The position numbers and the translations under genes were made by a program. The notes beneath the pieces were generated by a model. It did not search any database. It was not told the DNA's origin and saw only the letters and a program-made list of their open reading frames with translations. Below are positions 16,188 through 26,734 of a stretch of DNA of 64,000 nt, one piece after another. Each line of letters starts with the position of its first letter. Position 1 is the stretch's first letter. This stretch comes from Planctomycetota bacterium (lineage in GTDB: Bacteria; Planctomycetota; UBA1135). The stretch is taken from assembly GCA_008501825.1 (NCBI GenBank), contig QQUA01000002.1, forward strand, positions 358,695 through 422,694, read 5' to 3'.

Positions 16188-17858
16188 ATGCTGCCTCGAA
16201 CACGACTTCTCCCCCGAAGCCAAGGCTTTCTGTCCACCCTTTGGGTCCCCAGCCTGCTGATCTGGGTGGCGGCATCCTGCCGTTCGCCGGAAGACCATCG
16301 AGCTTCGGCCGATGAGGAGGTCTACGCCTTGATCGAGGCTCGCAAGGTGGAGTTGTTTCAAGACTCCAGTCCCTTCACCATCGAGCCGAACGCTGCCTCG
16401 CTGCGCGACAAGCTGGAGGCCGGAGAAGAGATTTCCCTGGATTCCATGAACCTGGTGGATTGCTTGGCCATCGCCGCCGCCAACAGCCGGGATTACCAGG
16501 CTCGCAAGGAACGGCTTTATTTGACCGCTTTGGATCTGACCTTGGAACAATGGCGTTTCGATACGCAATTCGGCGCCATCCTTTCCGGCACGGTCAACGG
16601 TGATGGCGACGGAGCTCAAAGTGCCACCGCTGACGGCCAACTGACGGTCAGCCGAGTCCTCGGCACCGGAGCTTCCATCGTTAGCAACATCGGTTCCAGT
16701 TTGTTTAGGGTTTTGACCACCGGAGACGGCTGGGATGCCTTGAGCGACATCAGCTTGAGCGTCACCCAACCCTTACTTCGGGGAGCCGGCCGAGCCATCG
16801 TCCGGGAGCCACTGACTCAAGCTCAGCGGGATTTGATTTACGAAGTTCGTGATTTCGAGCGCTTTCGCCGGACCTTCGCCCTGCAGGTGGTTCGCCAGTT
16901 CTATCGCCTGCTTTTGGCGAATCAGAACGTCGCCAATGAAGAAGCGAATCGCACCGCCTTGGAGCAGGTGCGTTTGCGAAACGAAGCTTTGGCTGAAGCC
17001 GGCCAAGTCAGCGACATTCAAGTCGACCAAGCCAAACAGGAAGAACTTCGGTCGAACAATCAATTGGTCGAATTGAGCCAAAGTCTTGCCAGACAGATTG
17101 ACGATTTCAAATTCTTCCTGGGCTTGCCTTTGAACACCGAATTGAGCCTGGATACCGAAGAGCTGAGCCGCTTGGTCGAATCGCTGGACCAAGAAGATCC
17201 GGTGCTCGGCAAATTCTCGGAAGAAAAGATCGTGGCCATGGCTCTGAGCAATCGCTTGGACTACCTGAATACCGTCGATTCGGTGTTTGATGCCGAACGG
17301 CGGGTGATGGTTGCCGCCGATGGACTGGAAGCCGGTTTGGATTTCCAGGCTTCGATCAATTCCTCCACTCCCGAAGGCCAGCCCTTTCGCTTTCGTTCAG
17401 ACGGCGTCGGCTGGTCCGCAGGCTTGTCCTTGGATTTGCCCATCGACCAACTCCCTGAGCGCAATGCCTATCGCCGGGCTTTAATCGATCAGCAGGCCAC
17501 CCTTCGTTCTCTGGAAGAAAGCGGCGATTCCATTGAAGCCAACTTGCGGGACTTGCTGCGTGAAGCCGACGCCACCATGGCTTCCTATCGAATTCAGGAA
17601 AACGCCGTCACTTTGGCCGAACGGCGGGTGGAGAGCGCCAACCTCAATTTGGAAGCCGGTCGAGCCGAAACCCGAGATTTGTTGGAAGCCCAAGAGGCGC
17701 TGTTGGCCTCGCAAAATGCGGCGTTTCGAGCCTTGGTAGACTACGCCTTGGCTCGCCTTGATCTGTATTCAGAAATGGAAGTTCTCACTGTTGATGAAAC
17801 CGGCATCGGGGTGGACAACGCCATCCTCGAGCAAAGCCTTGCTGAAAACCAGCCATGA
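16188..17858 (+). CDS. TolC-family outer-membrane efflux lipoprotein
   Basis: 556 residues from ATG 16188 (a TTG at 16155 is a poorer choice). The signal sequence ends W-V-A-A-S-C, a lipobox-like site. The two TolC repeats are visible: long helical stretches with heptad character (V-R-Q-F-Y-R-L-L-L-A-N-Q-N-V-A-N-E-E-A and R-V-E-S-A-N-L-N-L-E-A-G-R-A-E) separated by beta strands with alternating hydrophobics. The protein forms a trimeric outer-membrane and periplasmic tunnel that docks on the adaptor encoded by the next gene, which overlaps by 4 bp (ATGA). The four-gene set is a complete tripartite exporter. Confidence 0.9.
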   Translation: MLPRTRLLPRSQGFLSTLWVPSLLIWVAASCRSPEDHRASADEEVYALIEARKVELFQDSSPFTIEPNAASLRDKLEAGEEISLDSMNLVDCLAIAAANSRDYQARKERLYLTALDLTLEQWRFDTQFGAILSGTVNGDGDGAQSATADGQLTVSRVLGTGASIVSNIGSSLFRVLTTGDGWDALSDISLSVTQPLLRGAGRAIVREPLTQAQRDLIYEVRDFERFRRTFALQVVRQFYRLLLANQNVANEEANRTALEQVRLRNEALAEAGQVSDIQVDQAKQEELRSNNQLVELSQSLARQIDDFKFFLGLPLNTELSLDTEELSRLVESLDQEDPVLGKFSEEKIVAMALSNRLDYLNTVDSVFDAERRVMVAADGLEAGLDFQASINSSTPEGQPFRFRSDGVGWSAGLSLDLPIDQLPERNAYRRALIDQQATLRSLEESGDSIEANLRDLLREADATMASYRIQENAVTLAERRVESANLNLEAGRAETRDLLEAQEALLASQNAAFRALVDYALARLDLYSEMEVLTVDETGIGVDNAILEQSLAENQP

Positions 17859-19573
17859 AAAAGAAGCGCTTCCCCTGGAGTCGATTGGTTCTTCCCTTAG
17901 TCGCCGTCCTGGCCTTGGGCGCGTACGGGTACACCTTCGGCGGTTGGTTCGAAAAGGAAACCTCTTCCGAATTGACCGGGGCTCCGGTCCGGAAAGGCCC
18001 GTTGCGCATTGAAGTCTTGCAACGAGGCAACCTCAAAGCCAAAAACAGCGTGCAGTTGCGCAGCGGCATTGAAGGGCGAAGCACCATCCTCTATTTGATT
18101 CCCGAAGGAACCGAAGTTTCTGAAGGAGAGCTGGTGGCCGAGCTGGATGCCAGCAGCTTGGAAGACCGGATCGTGACCCAGGAAATTGCGGTCGCGAACG
18201 CTCAAGCCTCATTCACCAAAGCGGAACAGAATTTAGAAATCCAAAAAAGCGCCAATCGCAGTGACATCGCCAAGGGCGACCAGAATTTGGAGTTCGCAAT
18301 CTCCGACCTGAAGAAGTTTCTAGAGGGAGATTCTCCGCAAAGCGTGCAAAAGGCGAAAGAAGACATCCTGCTGGCGGAAGAACGCCTGGCTCAGGCGGAA
18401 GACACCCTGAACTGGTCGAAGCGCCTATCGGAAAAGGGGTTTTTGACCCGTACCAAGTTGAATCAGGATGAGCTGACTTATGAAAGTAACAAAATCCAAT
18501 TGGAACAGGCCCAGCGGGCGGAATCTTTGCTGAAGGCCTTCGAATTGCCCAAACAGGAAGCCACCCTGCGGGCGGCGGTGGAAGAGGCCAAACGGGAATT
18601 GGAGCGGGTCAAATTGCAAGCCGCGGCTCGTTTGGTAGATAACGAAGCGGAAGTGCGAACCTCCACCGCCAAACTTCGGTTGGAAGAAGAAAAACTGCGC
18701 AAGATCCAAGATCAAATCGCCGCCGCCAAGATTCGAGCTCCGGTGGACGGCATGGTGGTTTATGCCCGGGAAGAAAGCCGTTGGGGACAGGGAGATCCAA
18801 TTCAGGAAGGTACCGAGGTCCGGGAGCGGCAAGACATCATCACCATTCCTCGGGCAGGCGGCATGATCGTCGAAGCCAAGTTGCACGAGTCGGTATTGAA
18901 GAAGGTCGAGCCCGGACAGCCGGCCATCGTCCAGATCGACGCCATGCCGGGCCGCGAGTTCCGCGGCCGGGTCAGCTTCGTCGCCCACTTGCCCGATCAA
19001 GGCAGTTGGTGGGCCAATCCCAACCAGCGCTTGTACCGCACCGAAATCGCCATTGAAGAAGGCGACCCGGAAATGCGCCCGGGAATGTCTTGTGCAGTGC
19101 AGATCATCGTTGCTGAGTTGGAACAGGTGAATTACGTTCCGGTGCAAGCCGTGATTTATCACCGGGGGCGAACGATTTGTTTCGTCGACCAAAACGGCTC
19201 CCTGGAAGAGAGAGTGGTTCAAGTCGGCCAAAGCAGCGACAAGTGGGTGGAAATCGTCGAGGGCTTGAAAGAAAACGAAATGGTGTTGTTAAGCCCGCCT
19301 CCCGGCTTCATGCCGGAAGATGAAAAGACCGAGGACGAAACCGCTCCCAGGCCTCCAGGTCCTCCCGGAAGCGGCAAGGACCCGAATGCCTCCTTCCAAA
19401 GTGGTTATCCCAGGGGAGGAAATAACGGCAGCATGAAAAATGGAAGCGGCGGCGGACGTCCGGGCCAAGAAAGAGGCGCGCAACCCGGCAGCGGAAAAGA
19501 GTTCCGTCAAAGCGGGAATCGCCCCGGTGGCAACCGTCAACGGCCAAAGGAAAGCCAAGGCGGGTCGCAGTGA
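17855..19573 (+). CDS. HlyD/MacA-family periplasmic adaptor with long Gly/Arg-rich tail
   Basis: 572 residues, longer than typical MacA (about 370). An N-terminal membrane anchor (residues about 8-26) is followed by a first biotinyl-lipoyl half (V-Q-L-R-S-G-I-E-G), long coiled-coil helices (residues about 100-300, many Glu/Lys/Gln), the second lipoyl half (I-R-A-P-V-D-G-M-V-V-Y-A) and beta-barrel and membrane-proximal domains. From about residue 486 to the end the chain is low-complexity, rich in Gly, Pro, Arg, Asn and Ser, which is not part of the family fold. The adaptor links the MacB-like ABC pump to the TolC protein. Start and stop overlap both neighbours (ATGA before, GTGA after). Confidence 0.9.
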   Translation: MKKKRFPWSRLVLPLVAVLALGAYGYTFGGWFEKETSSELTGAPVRKGPLRIEVLQRGNLKAKNSVQLRSGIEGRSTILYLIPEGTEVSEGELVAELDASSLEDRIVTQEIAVANAQASFTKAEQNLEIQKSANRSDIAKGDQNLEFAISDLKKFLEGDSPQSVQKAKEDILLAEERLAQAEDTLNWSKRLSEKGFLTRTKLNQDELTYESNKIQLEQAQRAESLLKAFELPKQEATLRAAVEEAKRELERVKLQAAARLVDNEAEVRTSTAKLRLEEEKLRKIQDQIAAAKIRAPVDGMVVYAREESRWGQGDPIQEGTEVRERQDIITIPRAGGMIVEAKLHESVLKKVEPGQPAIVQIDAMPGREFRGRVSFVAHLPDQGSWWANPNQRLYRTEIAIEEGDPEMRPGMSCAVQIIVAELEQVNYVPVQAVIYHRGRTICFVDQNGSLEERVVQVGQSSDKWVEIVEGLKENEMVLLSPPPGFMPEDEKTEDETAPRPPGPPGSGKDPNASFQSGYPRGGNNGSMKNGSGGGRPGQERGAQPGSGKEFRQSGNRPGGNRQRPKESQGGSQ

Positions 19574-20304
19574 CCTCCCCCATGGCAGATCAAGCATCCG
19601 GCGGGCAGGTTCCGGTCGTAGCTTCCCTTCGAGATGTTCGCCGGCTCTATCGGATGGGAAACAACGAGGTCCGAGCCCTGGACGGCATTTCCGTGGATTT
19701 CCAACGCGGAGAATACTGGGCCATCATGGGGGCTTCCGGCAGCGGCAAATCGACCTTGTTGAACATCCTTGGTTGTATCGATCGGCCGACGTCCGGCAGC
19801 TACGAGGTGCAGGGACGCAAAGTCTCGGAGCTGGATGACGATGAGCTCAGTGAAGTTCGGGGCAACCACGTCGGCTTCGTGTTTCAGTCCTTCAACTTGA
19901 TCCCGCAACTGAACTTGCTGGAAAACATTATGGTGCCTCTGTTTTATCAAGACCACCCGCCGGAAGACGCCGAGGATCGGGCGGTCATGCTGGCCAAGCG
20001 CATGGGATTGGAAGATCGCCTGGACCACCGCCCGCTACAGCTTTCCGGCGGCCAGCAGCAAAGAGTGGCCATCGCTCGCTCGCTCATCAACGATCCGGCT
20101 TTCATCCTGGCGGATGAGGCCACCGGCAACCTGGACTCCAAGACCACGGAAGAAATTTTGGAGCTGTTCGATGAACTGCATCGCGAGGGCAAAACCATTT
20201 TGATGGTCACCCACGAGCCGGCGGTCGGCGACCGGGCCGGTCAGGTGATGTGGCTGAAGGACGGCAAAATCGACAGCATCGAGACCAACGGAAAAACGCC
20301 ATGA
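19570..20304 (+). CDS. ABC transporter ATPase, MacB/LolD type
   Basis: 244 residues. Walker A G54-A-S-G-S-G-K60-S-T, Q-loop Q106, signature L158-S-G-G-Q162 and Walker B F-I-L-A-D-E183 are all intact, with E-A-T-G-N-L-D as in the MacB/LolD branch. It energises the permease encoded next door. The GTG at 19570 overlaps the adaptor stop (GTGA); ATG at 19582 is an alternative start four codons later. It overlaps the permease gene by 4 bp. Confidence 0.92.
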   Translation: MTSPMADQASGGQVPVVASLRDVRRLYRMGNNEVRALDGISVDFQRGEYWAIMGASGSGKSTLLNILGCIDRPTSGSYEVQGRKVSELDDDELSEVRGNHVGFVFQSFNLIPQLNLLENIMVPLFYQDHPPEDAEDRAVMLAKRMGLEDRLDHRPLQLSGGQQQRVAIARSLINDPAFILADEATGNLDSKTTEEILELFDELHREGKTILMVTHEPAVGDRAGQVMWLKDGKIDSIETNGKTP

Positions 20305-21584
20305 TCAAAGGCGCGATCGGGCGCACCGTACGCCTCGGCATCAAGAGTTTGATGCTGCACAAATTACGCAGCATGCTCACCACCTTGGGGGTGTTGTTCG
20401 GGGTTAGCAGCGTCATCGCCATGTTGGCCATCGGCGAAGGTGGCAGCGTGGAAGCCCAGGAGCAAATCCGCCGCCTCGGCAGTCAAAACGTCATATTGAG
20501 AGCGATCAAGCCGCCGGAAGATCTGGCCAGCAACCGCAGCACTCGGGTGGTCCAATACGGCTTGACCGAATCGGATCTACGGCGCATCGAAACTTTCCCC
20601 TGGGCGGGAAGAATCGTGCCGGTTCGCCAATTGCAACAGGAAATCCGGGTGGGAGACCGAGTTTTGAATCCGCGAGTCATGGGAACCACTCCGGATTACA
20701 TCGAGGTCACTGGCAGAATCATTGCACAAGGGCGGTTTTTATCAGCCCAAGATGAAGCCTCGGCCCAAAACGTCTGCGTAATCGGCTATGAAATTGCCCG
20801 TTATCTGTTCCCCTTTGAAGATCCGATCAATCAGGACATCAAGATCGGAGCGGAATACTACCGGGTTGTCGGCACCCTGATTCCGCGGGTCCCGCTGAGC
20901 AATGACCCTCCGAAGCCGGGAGAGGACGTCACCGGCGAAGTGCTGATCCCTTTGAACAATGCCAACAAGTGGTTTGGCAATATGCAGGTGAAGATCCGAA
21001 GCGGCAGCCGGGAAATGGAGGAAGTCGAACTTCACGAGATTATCGTGGAAGTGGAAGAACCCAATATCGAGGAACCGAAAAACGTCCCGCGCATGGCGGC
21101 CGCCTGCCGCGACATGCTGCGCCGCTTCCACACCCAGGTCGACTATGAAGTCGTGGTACCGCTGGAGTTGTTGCTCCGGGCCCAAGAGACCAAACGTATT
21201 TTCAACATCGTGCTGGGCAGCATCGCCGGCATCAGCCTGTTAGTCGGCGGCATTGGAATTATGAACGTCATGCTGGCCACCGTACTGGAACGAACCCGCG
21301 AAATCGGAATCCGCCGGGCACTGGGCGCCAAGCGCCGGCACATCGTGGTGCAATTTCTGGTGGAAACCGTGGTGCTTTCCGTTGGCGGCGGCGTCCTCGG
21401 CATCCTGTTGGGGCTGGCCATTCCTTTCTTCGTCGAACGATTCGCCAAGATGCAAACCGTGGTCACTCCCGGAGCTCCGGTGTTGGCTTTCGGCATTTCG
21501 GTGGCCATTGGAATCATCTTCGGCCTGTACCCGGCATGGCGGGCGGCCAATATGGATCCGGTGGAAGCCTTGCGCTACGAGTAA
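20301..21584 (+). CDS. MacB/FtsX-type ABC transporter permease
   Basis: 427 residues from ATG 20301 (ATGA overlap with the ATPase stop). Architecture is that of the MacB membrane half: one N-terminal membrane helix (L-T-T-L-G-V-L-F-G-V-S-S-V-I-A-M-L-A), a large periplasmic domain (about residues 50-300), and three C-terminal helices starting at I-F-N-I-V-L-G-S-I-A-G-I-S-L-L-V-G-G-I-G-I-M-N-V-M-L. The R-T-R-E-I-G-I-R-R-A-L-G-A motif, typical of the FtsX domain, follows. With the adaptor and TolC-like genes it should export a peptide, lipid or antibiotic from the periplasm; the cargo is unknown. The convergent DUF1501 gene ends 43 bp away. Confidence 0.92.
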   Translation: MIKGAIGRTVRLGIKSLMLHKLRSMLTTLGVLFGVSSVIAMLAIGEGGSVEAQEQIRRLGSQNVILRAIKPPEDLASNRSTRVVQYGLTESDLRRIETFPWAGRIVPVRQLQQEIRVGDRVLNPRVMGTTPDYIEVTGRIIAQGRFLSAQDEASAQNVCVIGYEIARYLFPFEDPINQDIKIGAEYYRVVGTLIPRVPLSNDPPKPGEDVTGEVLIPLNNANKWFGNMQVKIRSGSREMEEVELHEIIVEVEEPNIEEPKNVPRMAAACRDMLRRFHTQVDYEVVVPLELLLRAQETKRIFNIVLGSIAGISLLVGGIGIMNVMLATVLERTREIGIRRALGAKRRHIVVQFLVETVVLSVGGGVLGILLGLAIPFFVERFAKMQTVVTPGAPVLAFGISVAIGIIFGLYPAWRAANMDPVEALRYE

Positions 21585-21627
21585 AACTCGAAGCGGTTCA
21601 TCCAGCCGGCGGAAGCCTGAGAAAGCT

Positions 21628-23076
21628 TTAAGCCAGTAGATCGTGGACGACGTTGCCGTGGACGTCGGTCAAACGGAAATCCCGTCCTTGGTAACGGAAG
21701 ATCAGCCGCTCGTGATCGATGCCCAGGCAGTGCAAGATGGTGGCGTTCAGATCGTGAATGTGAACTGGCTTGTCGACGATGTTGTAACAAAAGTCGTCGG
21801 TTTCACCGTAAGACAGGCCGCCCCGAATCCCGCCGCCGGCCAACCACATGCTGTAGCAACGCGGGTGGTGATCGCGGCCGTAATTGGTACGGCTCAACGG
21901 TCCCTGGCAATAGATGGTTCGGCCGAATTCGCCACCCCAAACGATTAAGGTATCGTCGAACAAACCGTTGCGCTTCAAGTCTTGGATCAAGGCCGCGCAC
22001 GGCTGATCGATGTCCTTGCATTGCAAGGGAAGATCCCGGGTCATGCTGTCGTGCTGGTCCCAACCGCGGTGGAAAATTTGCACAAAGCGCACGTCGCGCT
22101 CGACCAAGCGCCGGGCCAAAAGACAGTTGGCGGCGAAAGTGCCGGGCTTTCGCACGTCGGGCCCGTACATATCCAGAACGTGATCGGGCTCTTTGGCAAA
22201 GTCCATCAGCTCCGGAACGCTGCTCTGCATGCGGAAGGCCATTTCATACTGGGCAATTCGAGCTTGAATTTCCGGATCACCGACCTTTTGGTGCAACTTG
22301 CCGTTGAGCTTGGCCAAACCGTCCAGCATGCGACGGCGGGCTTCGGGGCTGACGCCTTTGGGGTCGGAAAGATAAAGAACCGGATCCCCCTTGGAGCGCA
22401 AAGAAACGCCCTGATGCTCGGAAGGAAGGAAGCCGGTCCCCCATAAGCGGGCGAACAGGGCTTGGGCGTCCCGTTTGGCACTCCAGGACGAATGCAAGAC
22501 TACGAAGGCCGGCAGGTTTTGATTGGCGCTGCCCAAACCGTAGGAAAGCCAGGCGCCCAAACTGGGGCGACCCGGTTGCTCCGCTCCAGTTTGAATGAAG
22601 GTAATGGCCGGATCATGATTGATCGCACTGGTGTGAACGGTCTTCACCACCGTAATGTCGTCGACCCGCTTGGCCATGTGAGGCAGCAGTTCGCTAACCC
22701 AGGTTCCACTTTGGCCGTACTGTTGGAATTTATACATCGACGGCGCAATCGGAAAGCGGGATTGGCCGGAGGTCATGGTGGTGATGCGTTGCCCCATGCG
22801 CACCGAATCCGGCAAGTCCTGGTCGAAGTACTTGTCCATCGCCGGCTTGTAATCCCACAAGTCCATTTGCGAGGGAGCGCCGGACATAAACAGGAAGATG
22901 ACCCGTTTGGCTTTGGGCTGGAAATGCGGCAGGCTGGAATCGTTCGGCTCCTGGCTACTCCCGAACAACTTCGGTTGTAGCAGCGAGGCCAAAGCCGCAG
23001 TACCAATTCCAGTGGCGCTGCGTCCAAAGAAATGGCGCCGAGTCAGAAGTTGGCGATGTTCTTGGCGGGGGTCCAT
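21628..23076 (-). CDS. DUF1501 (sulfatase-like) exported protein
   Basis: About 482 residues from ATG 23076 (a TTG at 23094 overlaps the upstream stop). The N-terminus [15 protein letters not shown] resembles a Tat signal. The DUF1501 landmarks are present: [38 protein letters not shown], and the C-terminal G-R-D-H-H-P. These proteins belong to the alkaline-phosphatase/sulfatase fold but their reaction is not established. In planctomycetes and relatives they are nearly always encoded next to a DUF1549/DUF1553 cytochrome protein, as here, 14 bp downstream of it. Confidence 0.9.
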   Translation of the reverse strand: MDPRQEHRQLLTRRHFFGRSATGIGTAALASLLQPKLFGSSQEPNDSSLPHFQPKAKRVIFLFMSGAPSQMDLWDYKPAMDKYFDQDLPDSVRMGQRITTMTSGQSRFPIAPSMYKFQQYGQSGTWVSELLPHMAKRVDDITVVKTVHTSAINHDPAITFIQTGAEQPGRPSLGAWLSYGLGSANQNLPAFVVLHSSWSAKRDAQALFARLWGTGFLPSEHQGVSLRSKGDPVLYLSDPKGVSPEARRRMLDGLAKLNGKLHQKVGDPEIQARIAQYEMAFRMQSSVPELMDFAKEPDHVLDMYGPDVRKPGTFAANCLLARRLVERDVRFVQIFHRGWDQHDSMTRDLPLQCKDIDQPCAALIQDLKRNGLFDDTLIVWGGEFGRTIYCQGPLSRTNYGRDHHPRCYSMWLAGGGIRGGLSYGETDDFCYNIVDKPVHIHDLNATILHCLGIDHERLIFRYQGRDFRLTDVHGNVVHDLLA

Positions 23077-23090
23077 GTTCGCTCTAGGCC

Positions 23091-26000
23091 TCAACCCTTG
23101 TTGATGGTTTCGTCAAGATTCAGCAGAGTGTTGGCCACCATGGTCCAGGCGGCCAGCTCTTCCACCGGCAGTTGAGGATCGGAAGCCCGATCTCCGACTT
23201 TGAGAAATTCCCGAGCCGCTTCTGGATCGGCTTGGAAATCCGCCCACTGTTCTTGAAAGATCTCCAGCAGGACGCTGCTTTCGAACAAATCCGGGTGCCG
23301 ACCGGTGGCCAAGCGGAAACCGAAATGAATCCGGTCCAATTTGGCTTCGCCCCCTTCTTTCATCATCCGTTGCGCCAGGAATCGAGAGGCCTCCACGAAC
23401 TGGACGTCGTTCAGCAAGGTCAAGGCCTGAAGCGGCGTATTGGTTCGAGGCCGCCGGACGGTGCAACTTTCTCGAGTCGGCGCGTCGAACACCACCATGT
23501 TGGGAGGTGGCGCGGTACGTTTCCAAAAGGTGTACAAACTGCGCCGATAAAGATCTTCGCCTTCATCCTGTACGAAGCGGGAAGTATTGCTGCTCGGATA
23601 AGCCACCGCCACCCAAAGCCCTTCCGGTTGGTATGGCTTCACGCTGGGCCCGCCGATTCGCTCCACCAGAAGGCCGCTGACCTTCAAGGCCAGGTCGCGC
23701 ACCATCTCGGCGTCCATGCGAAAACGCGGCCCGCGGCTCAAAAAGCGATTGTTGGGATCCGCCGCCAGCTTTTCGCTGGATACCCGGCTGCTCTGCCGGT
23801 AAGCATTCGATTCCACCATCAGTTGAATCATGTGCTTCACGTTCCAGCCGCTTTCCATGAATTCCACCGCCAACCAATCCAATAATTGAGGATGGCTGGG
23901 CCATTCCCCTTGCGAACCGAAGTCTTCCGCCGTACCCACGATGCCGACGCCGAATAGGTTTTGCCAAAATCGGTTCACGGTCACCCTTGCCGGAAGTGGA
24001 TGGCGGGGATCCATCAACCACCGAGCCAGGCTCAAGCGGTTCACCGGCTGGTCTTTGGGCAGCGGCAGCAAAACGGACGGGACGCCGGCGCTTACCTGCT
24101 CACCCTTGTTGTCATACTGGCCCCGATTCAAGAAAAAGGTCGGCCTCGATTCCATGCGCTCGGCCATGACCATGGTCCGGGGAACCGCTTTATCCAACTG
24201 GGCCAATTCCTGATTGGTTTGATCCCGGCGGCTCAGCAAGGCCTGAAAGGCCGGGGCGTGTCGGTTTCGATAAAATTCCCGCAGTCGTTTATCGAAACCA
24301 ATCGGCCGCTGACTTTCGGTTTGCTCCAAACCAAAGGCCAGCTCCATCGGCAAATCCCCCACCTCTTCCTCCACTCGGCGGAAAGCAAAGCCGAAACCGC
24401 CTTTGTAATTCACCACTTTCAGCAACAAGTGGTTCACTCCGGCCCGCAAGTGCAAGTCGACTCGATCCTGGTCGGGAGCCGCCGCCCGCTGCACGTTGCG
24501 GTCCAAAACCACATCGCCGTTCAACCAAACTTTCAAGGCGTCGTCACTTCCGAAAGAAGCTTGCAGGCGCCGAGCGCTGGTAGCGGTCAAGCTCCGGTAA
24601 AGATAAATCGCCCGGTCGTCTCCGGTAAAAGTATGGACCTTGCCGTCCACATAGTCCGGCTTCGGCTGCCATTCCGCCGCTTCACAAGCGGCCAAATCGT
24701 CCAAGTGAGTTTCGGGAGGAAAGGCTTGCCGGTAAACCTCGTTGCCGTTGGCGCCGGAAAAAGCCTTGGATTGGCTCCATGCTCCCAATTGAGTCGGCAC
24801 CAAATCCGGATCTCGACTAAGCAACAAGCGGACTCGACCGATCACGTGGCGCAAATGCGGGGATTCATAGCGCAGCCGAACCCGCAGGCGCCCGCCGCTT
24901 TCCGGAAGGAAGGGGCGCTCGGCTTGAAAAACTGCAGCCTGAGCTTCCCGGCGAGCGCTGATGGCCCAGCCGCTATTGTCTTTTCCGTCCAAGGCAGCGC
25001 TTACCGGATAATTCGGCTGGTTATAACTTGCGCTGGCTACCGCCAGCGGGACGGCCTGGGCGGATCCGTCCTCGGCCAACACTTCCAATTCCACTCCGCT
25101 GAGCACGAAGTTGGCGTTGTCGGCCCGGCCGATGCCTTGCAAAGGAAGACTTTCATCGGGCAAAGCCTCCAGGCGCAAAGCGGAAAAACCGCCGCCTTCA
25201 CTTTCCAAGATGAATTCTTGAACGTCCTTGTCCGGACTCGGCCCGGCGACCAAATAAGATCCGTCCTCCAGAGCCTGAAGTTCCGCTCCATTCAGACTTT
25301 TCGCTTCCAACACCTTCGCCGGCATCCAACGCTTGGCCAATTGTTGGCGCCATTGCTGCTCCCACCGGCTTTGGGCGGCGTCGACTTCCGGCATCGGCGA
25401 CGCCATTTCCTGTTCCAAAAGTTGCAAACGCTGTTCCAAATCGGCGATCCGCACTTGTTGCTCCGGCAACGGTGCCTTGATGACCGGCGGCGGAGTCAGG
25501 GCATTGCGGTCGGTCCCCTCTTCGGCAACGTTGTGGAAAAAGGCGAAAATCCGATAGTACTCTTCCTGGCTGAACGGATCGAATTTATGGTCGTGACACG
25601 AAGCACAGTTCATGGTCAAACCCATCCAAACCGTGGATGTGGTTTCCACTCGATCCATGGCATATTTGACCAGATATTCTTCTTCGATCAGGCCACCTTC
25701 TCCGGTGGTCGGATTGCAACGATTAAAACCGGTGGCCACTCTTTGTTGCAACGTCGGATTGGGCAACAAATCCCCGGCAAGTTGTTCGATGGTGAATTCA
25801 TCGAACGGCTTATTGTCGTTGAAGGATTGGATCACCCAATCCCGCCACGGCCACAAGGAGCGTTCGTTATCCAAGTGAAAGCCGTGAGTATCCCCGTAAC
25901 GAGCGGCATCCAACCAATAGCGGGCCATGTGTTCGCCGAACTTCGGTGAATCCAATAATCGCTGCACTTGGCGCTCGTAAGCCTGGGAATCTTCATCGGC

Positions 26001-26654
26001 AAGAAAGGCGTCCAATTCCTCAGGAGTGGGCGGCAAGCCGGTTAGGTCCAAGCTCAGTCGCCGCAGCAAAGTTTCCCGATCGGCCTCCGGATTGAAACTT
26101 AGGCCTTCAGCCTGCAAGCGATTCAGCAGGAAACGATCCACCGGATTGCGGACTAAGTCTTGGCGCTCCACTTCCGGTAAAGCCGGCCGTTTCGGCGCCA
26201 CGAAAGCCCAATGCTGCGCAAACGGCGCTCCAGCTTCGATCCATTGCTTCAGAAGCTGCTTTTCCCGATCGGTCAGCGATTTGCCGGAGCCGGGTGGTGG
26301 CATGACGTCGAAGTCATCGTCGGTATCCACCCGGAACCACAGCTCGCTTTCTTCCAGTTCCCCCGGCACGATGGCGAAACCGCCTCCTGAAAGTTCGCCT
26401 AAGGCCCCTTCCGGAACATCCAATCGCAAGCCCGCTTTGCGTTCTTCCCGGTCCGGTCCGTGGCAGTAGAAACAATTGTCCGACAAGATCGGACGGATGT
26501 CCCGATTGAAGTCGGGAACGGCACCATCTTGTTGCGGAATCGCCGCAGCCGAGGCCAAGCCGGCCAAAGCGAAGGTGCTTGCAGCCGTCCAAATGAAGGA
26601 TCGAAGGGAGCCGAAGGCGGCGGCAAACCGCCAATTGGGGCGGGTCAAGGTCAT
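23091..26654 (-). CDS. Planctomycete-type cytochrome c / DUF1549 / DUF1553 protein
   Basis: 1187 residues with a signal peptide (residues about 15-38). Domains in order: PSCyt1 cytochrome with C-F-Y-C-H near residue 60 and the [14 protein letters not shown] continuation; DUF1549 ([29 protein letters not shown]) including the second [11 protein letters not shown]; an inserted pair of beta domains (about residues 440-830); and DUF1553 ([20 protein letters not shown], and [14 protein letters not shown]). Members are thought to act in periplasmic redox processes tied to polysaccharide breakdown, but no reaction is proven. The inserted segment resembles the N-terminus of the protein encoded at 58558-62013. 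Confidence 0.9.
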   Translation of the reverse strand: MTLTRPNWRFAAAFGSLRSFIWTAASTFALAGLASAAAIPQQDGAVPDFNRDIRPILSDNCFYCHGPDREERKAGLRLDVPEGALGELSGGGFAIVPGELEESELWFRVDTDDDFDVMPPPGSGKSLTDREKQLLKQWIEAGAPFAQHWAFVAPKRPALPEVERQDLVRNPVDRFLLNRLQAEGLSFNPEADRETLLRRLSLDLTGLPPTPEELDAFLADEDSQAYERQVQRLLDSPKFGEHMARYWLDAARYGDTHGFHLDNERSLWPWRDWVIQSFNDNKPFDEFTIEQLAGDLLPNPTLQQRVATGFNRCNPTTGEGGLIEEEYLVKYAMDRVETTSTVWMGLTMNCASCHDHKFDPFSQEEYYRIFAFFHNVAEEGTDRNALTPPPVIKAPLPEQQVRIADLEQRLQLLEQEMASPMPEVDAAQSRWEQQWRQQLAKRWMPAKVLEAKSLNGAELQALEDGSYLVAGPSPDKDVQEFILESEGGGFSALRLEALPDESLPLQGIGRADNANFVLSGVELEVLAEDGSAQAVPLAVASASYNQPNYPVSAALDGKDNSGWAISARREAQAAVFQAERPFLPESGGRLRVRLRYESPHLRHVIGRVRLLLSRDPDLVPTQLGAWSQSKAFSGANGNEVYRQAFPPETHLDDLAACEAAEWQPKPDYVDGKVHTFTGDDRAIYLYRSLTATSARRLQASFGSDDALKVWLNGDVVLDRNVQRAAAPDQDRVDLHLRAGVNHLLLKVVNYKGGFGFAFRRVEEEVGDLPMELAFGLEQTESQRPIGFDKRLREFYRNRHAPAFQALLSRRDQTNQELAQLDKAVPRTMVMAERMESRPTFFLNRGQYDNKGEQVSAGVPSVLLPLPKDQPVNRLSLARWLMDPRHPLPARVTVNRFWQNLFGVGIVGTAEDFGSQGEWPSHPQLLDWLAVEFMESGWNVKHMIQLMVESNAYRQSSRVSSEKLAADPNNRFLSRGPRFRMDAEMVRDLALKVSGLLVERIGGPSVKPYQPEGLWVAVAYPSSNTSRFVQDEGEDLYRRSLYTFWKRTAPPPNMVVFDAPTRESCTVRRPRTNTPLQALTLLNDVQFVEASRFLAQRMMKEGGEAKLDRIHFGFRLATGRHPDLFESSVLLEIFQEQWADFQADPEAAREFLKVGDRASDPQLPVEELAAWTMVANTLLNLDETINKG

Positions 26655-26734
26655 GGATCCTGTCCGGGAGGGGGGGAAGGCAGTTCCATGCTACCCAGCG
26701 CCCCAAATCCCGGTCAGGCTAAAGAAAAGCAGTT

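Noticed and set aside
23961..25949. 662-codon open frame on the plus strand antisense to the DUF1549/DUF1553 gene
   Set aside because: Low-complexity, Gln/Arg/His-rich translation without any family motif; it is a mirror frame caused by the codon use of the real minus-strand gene.
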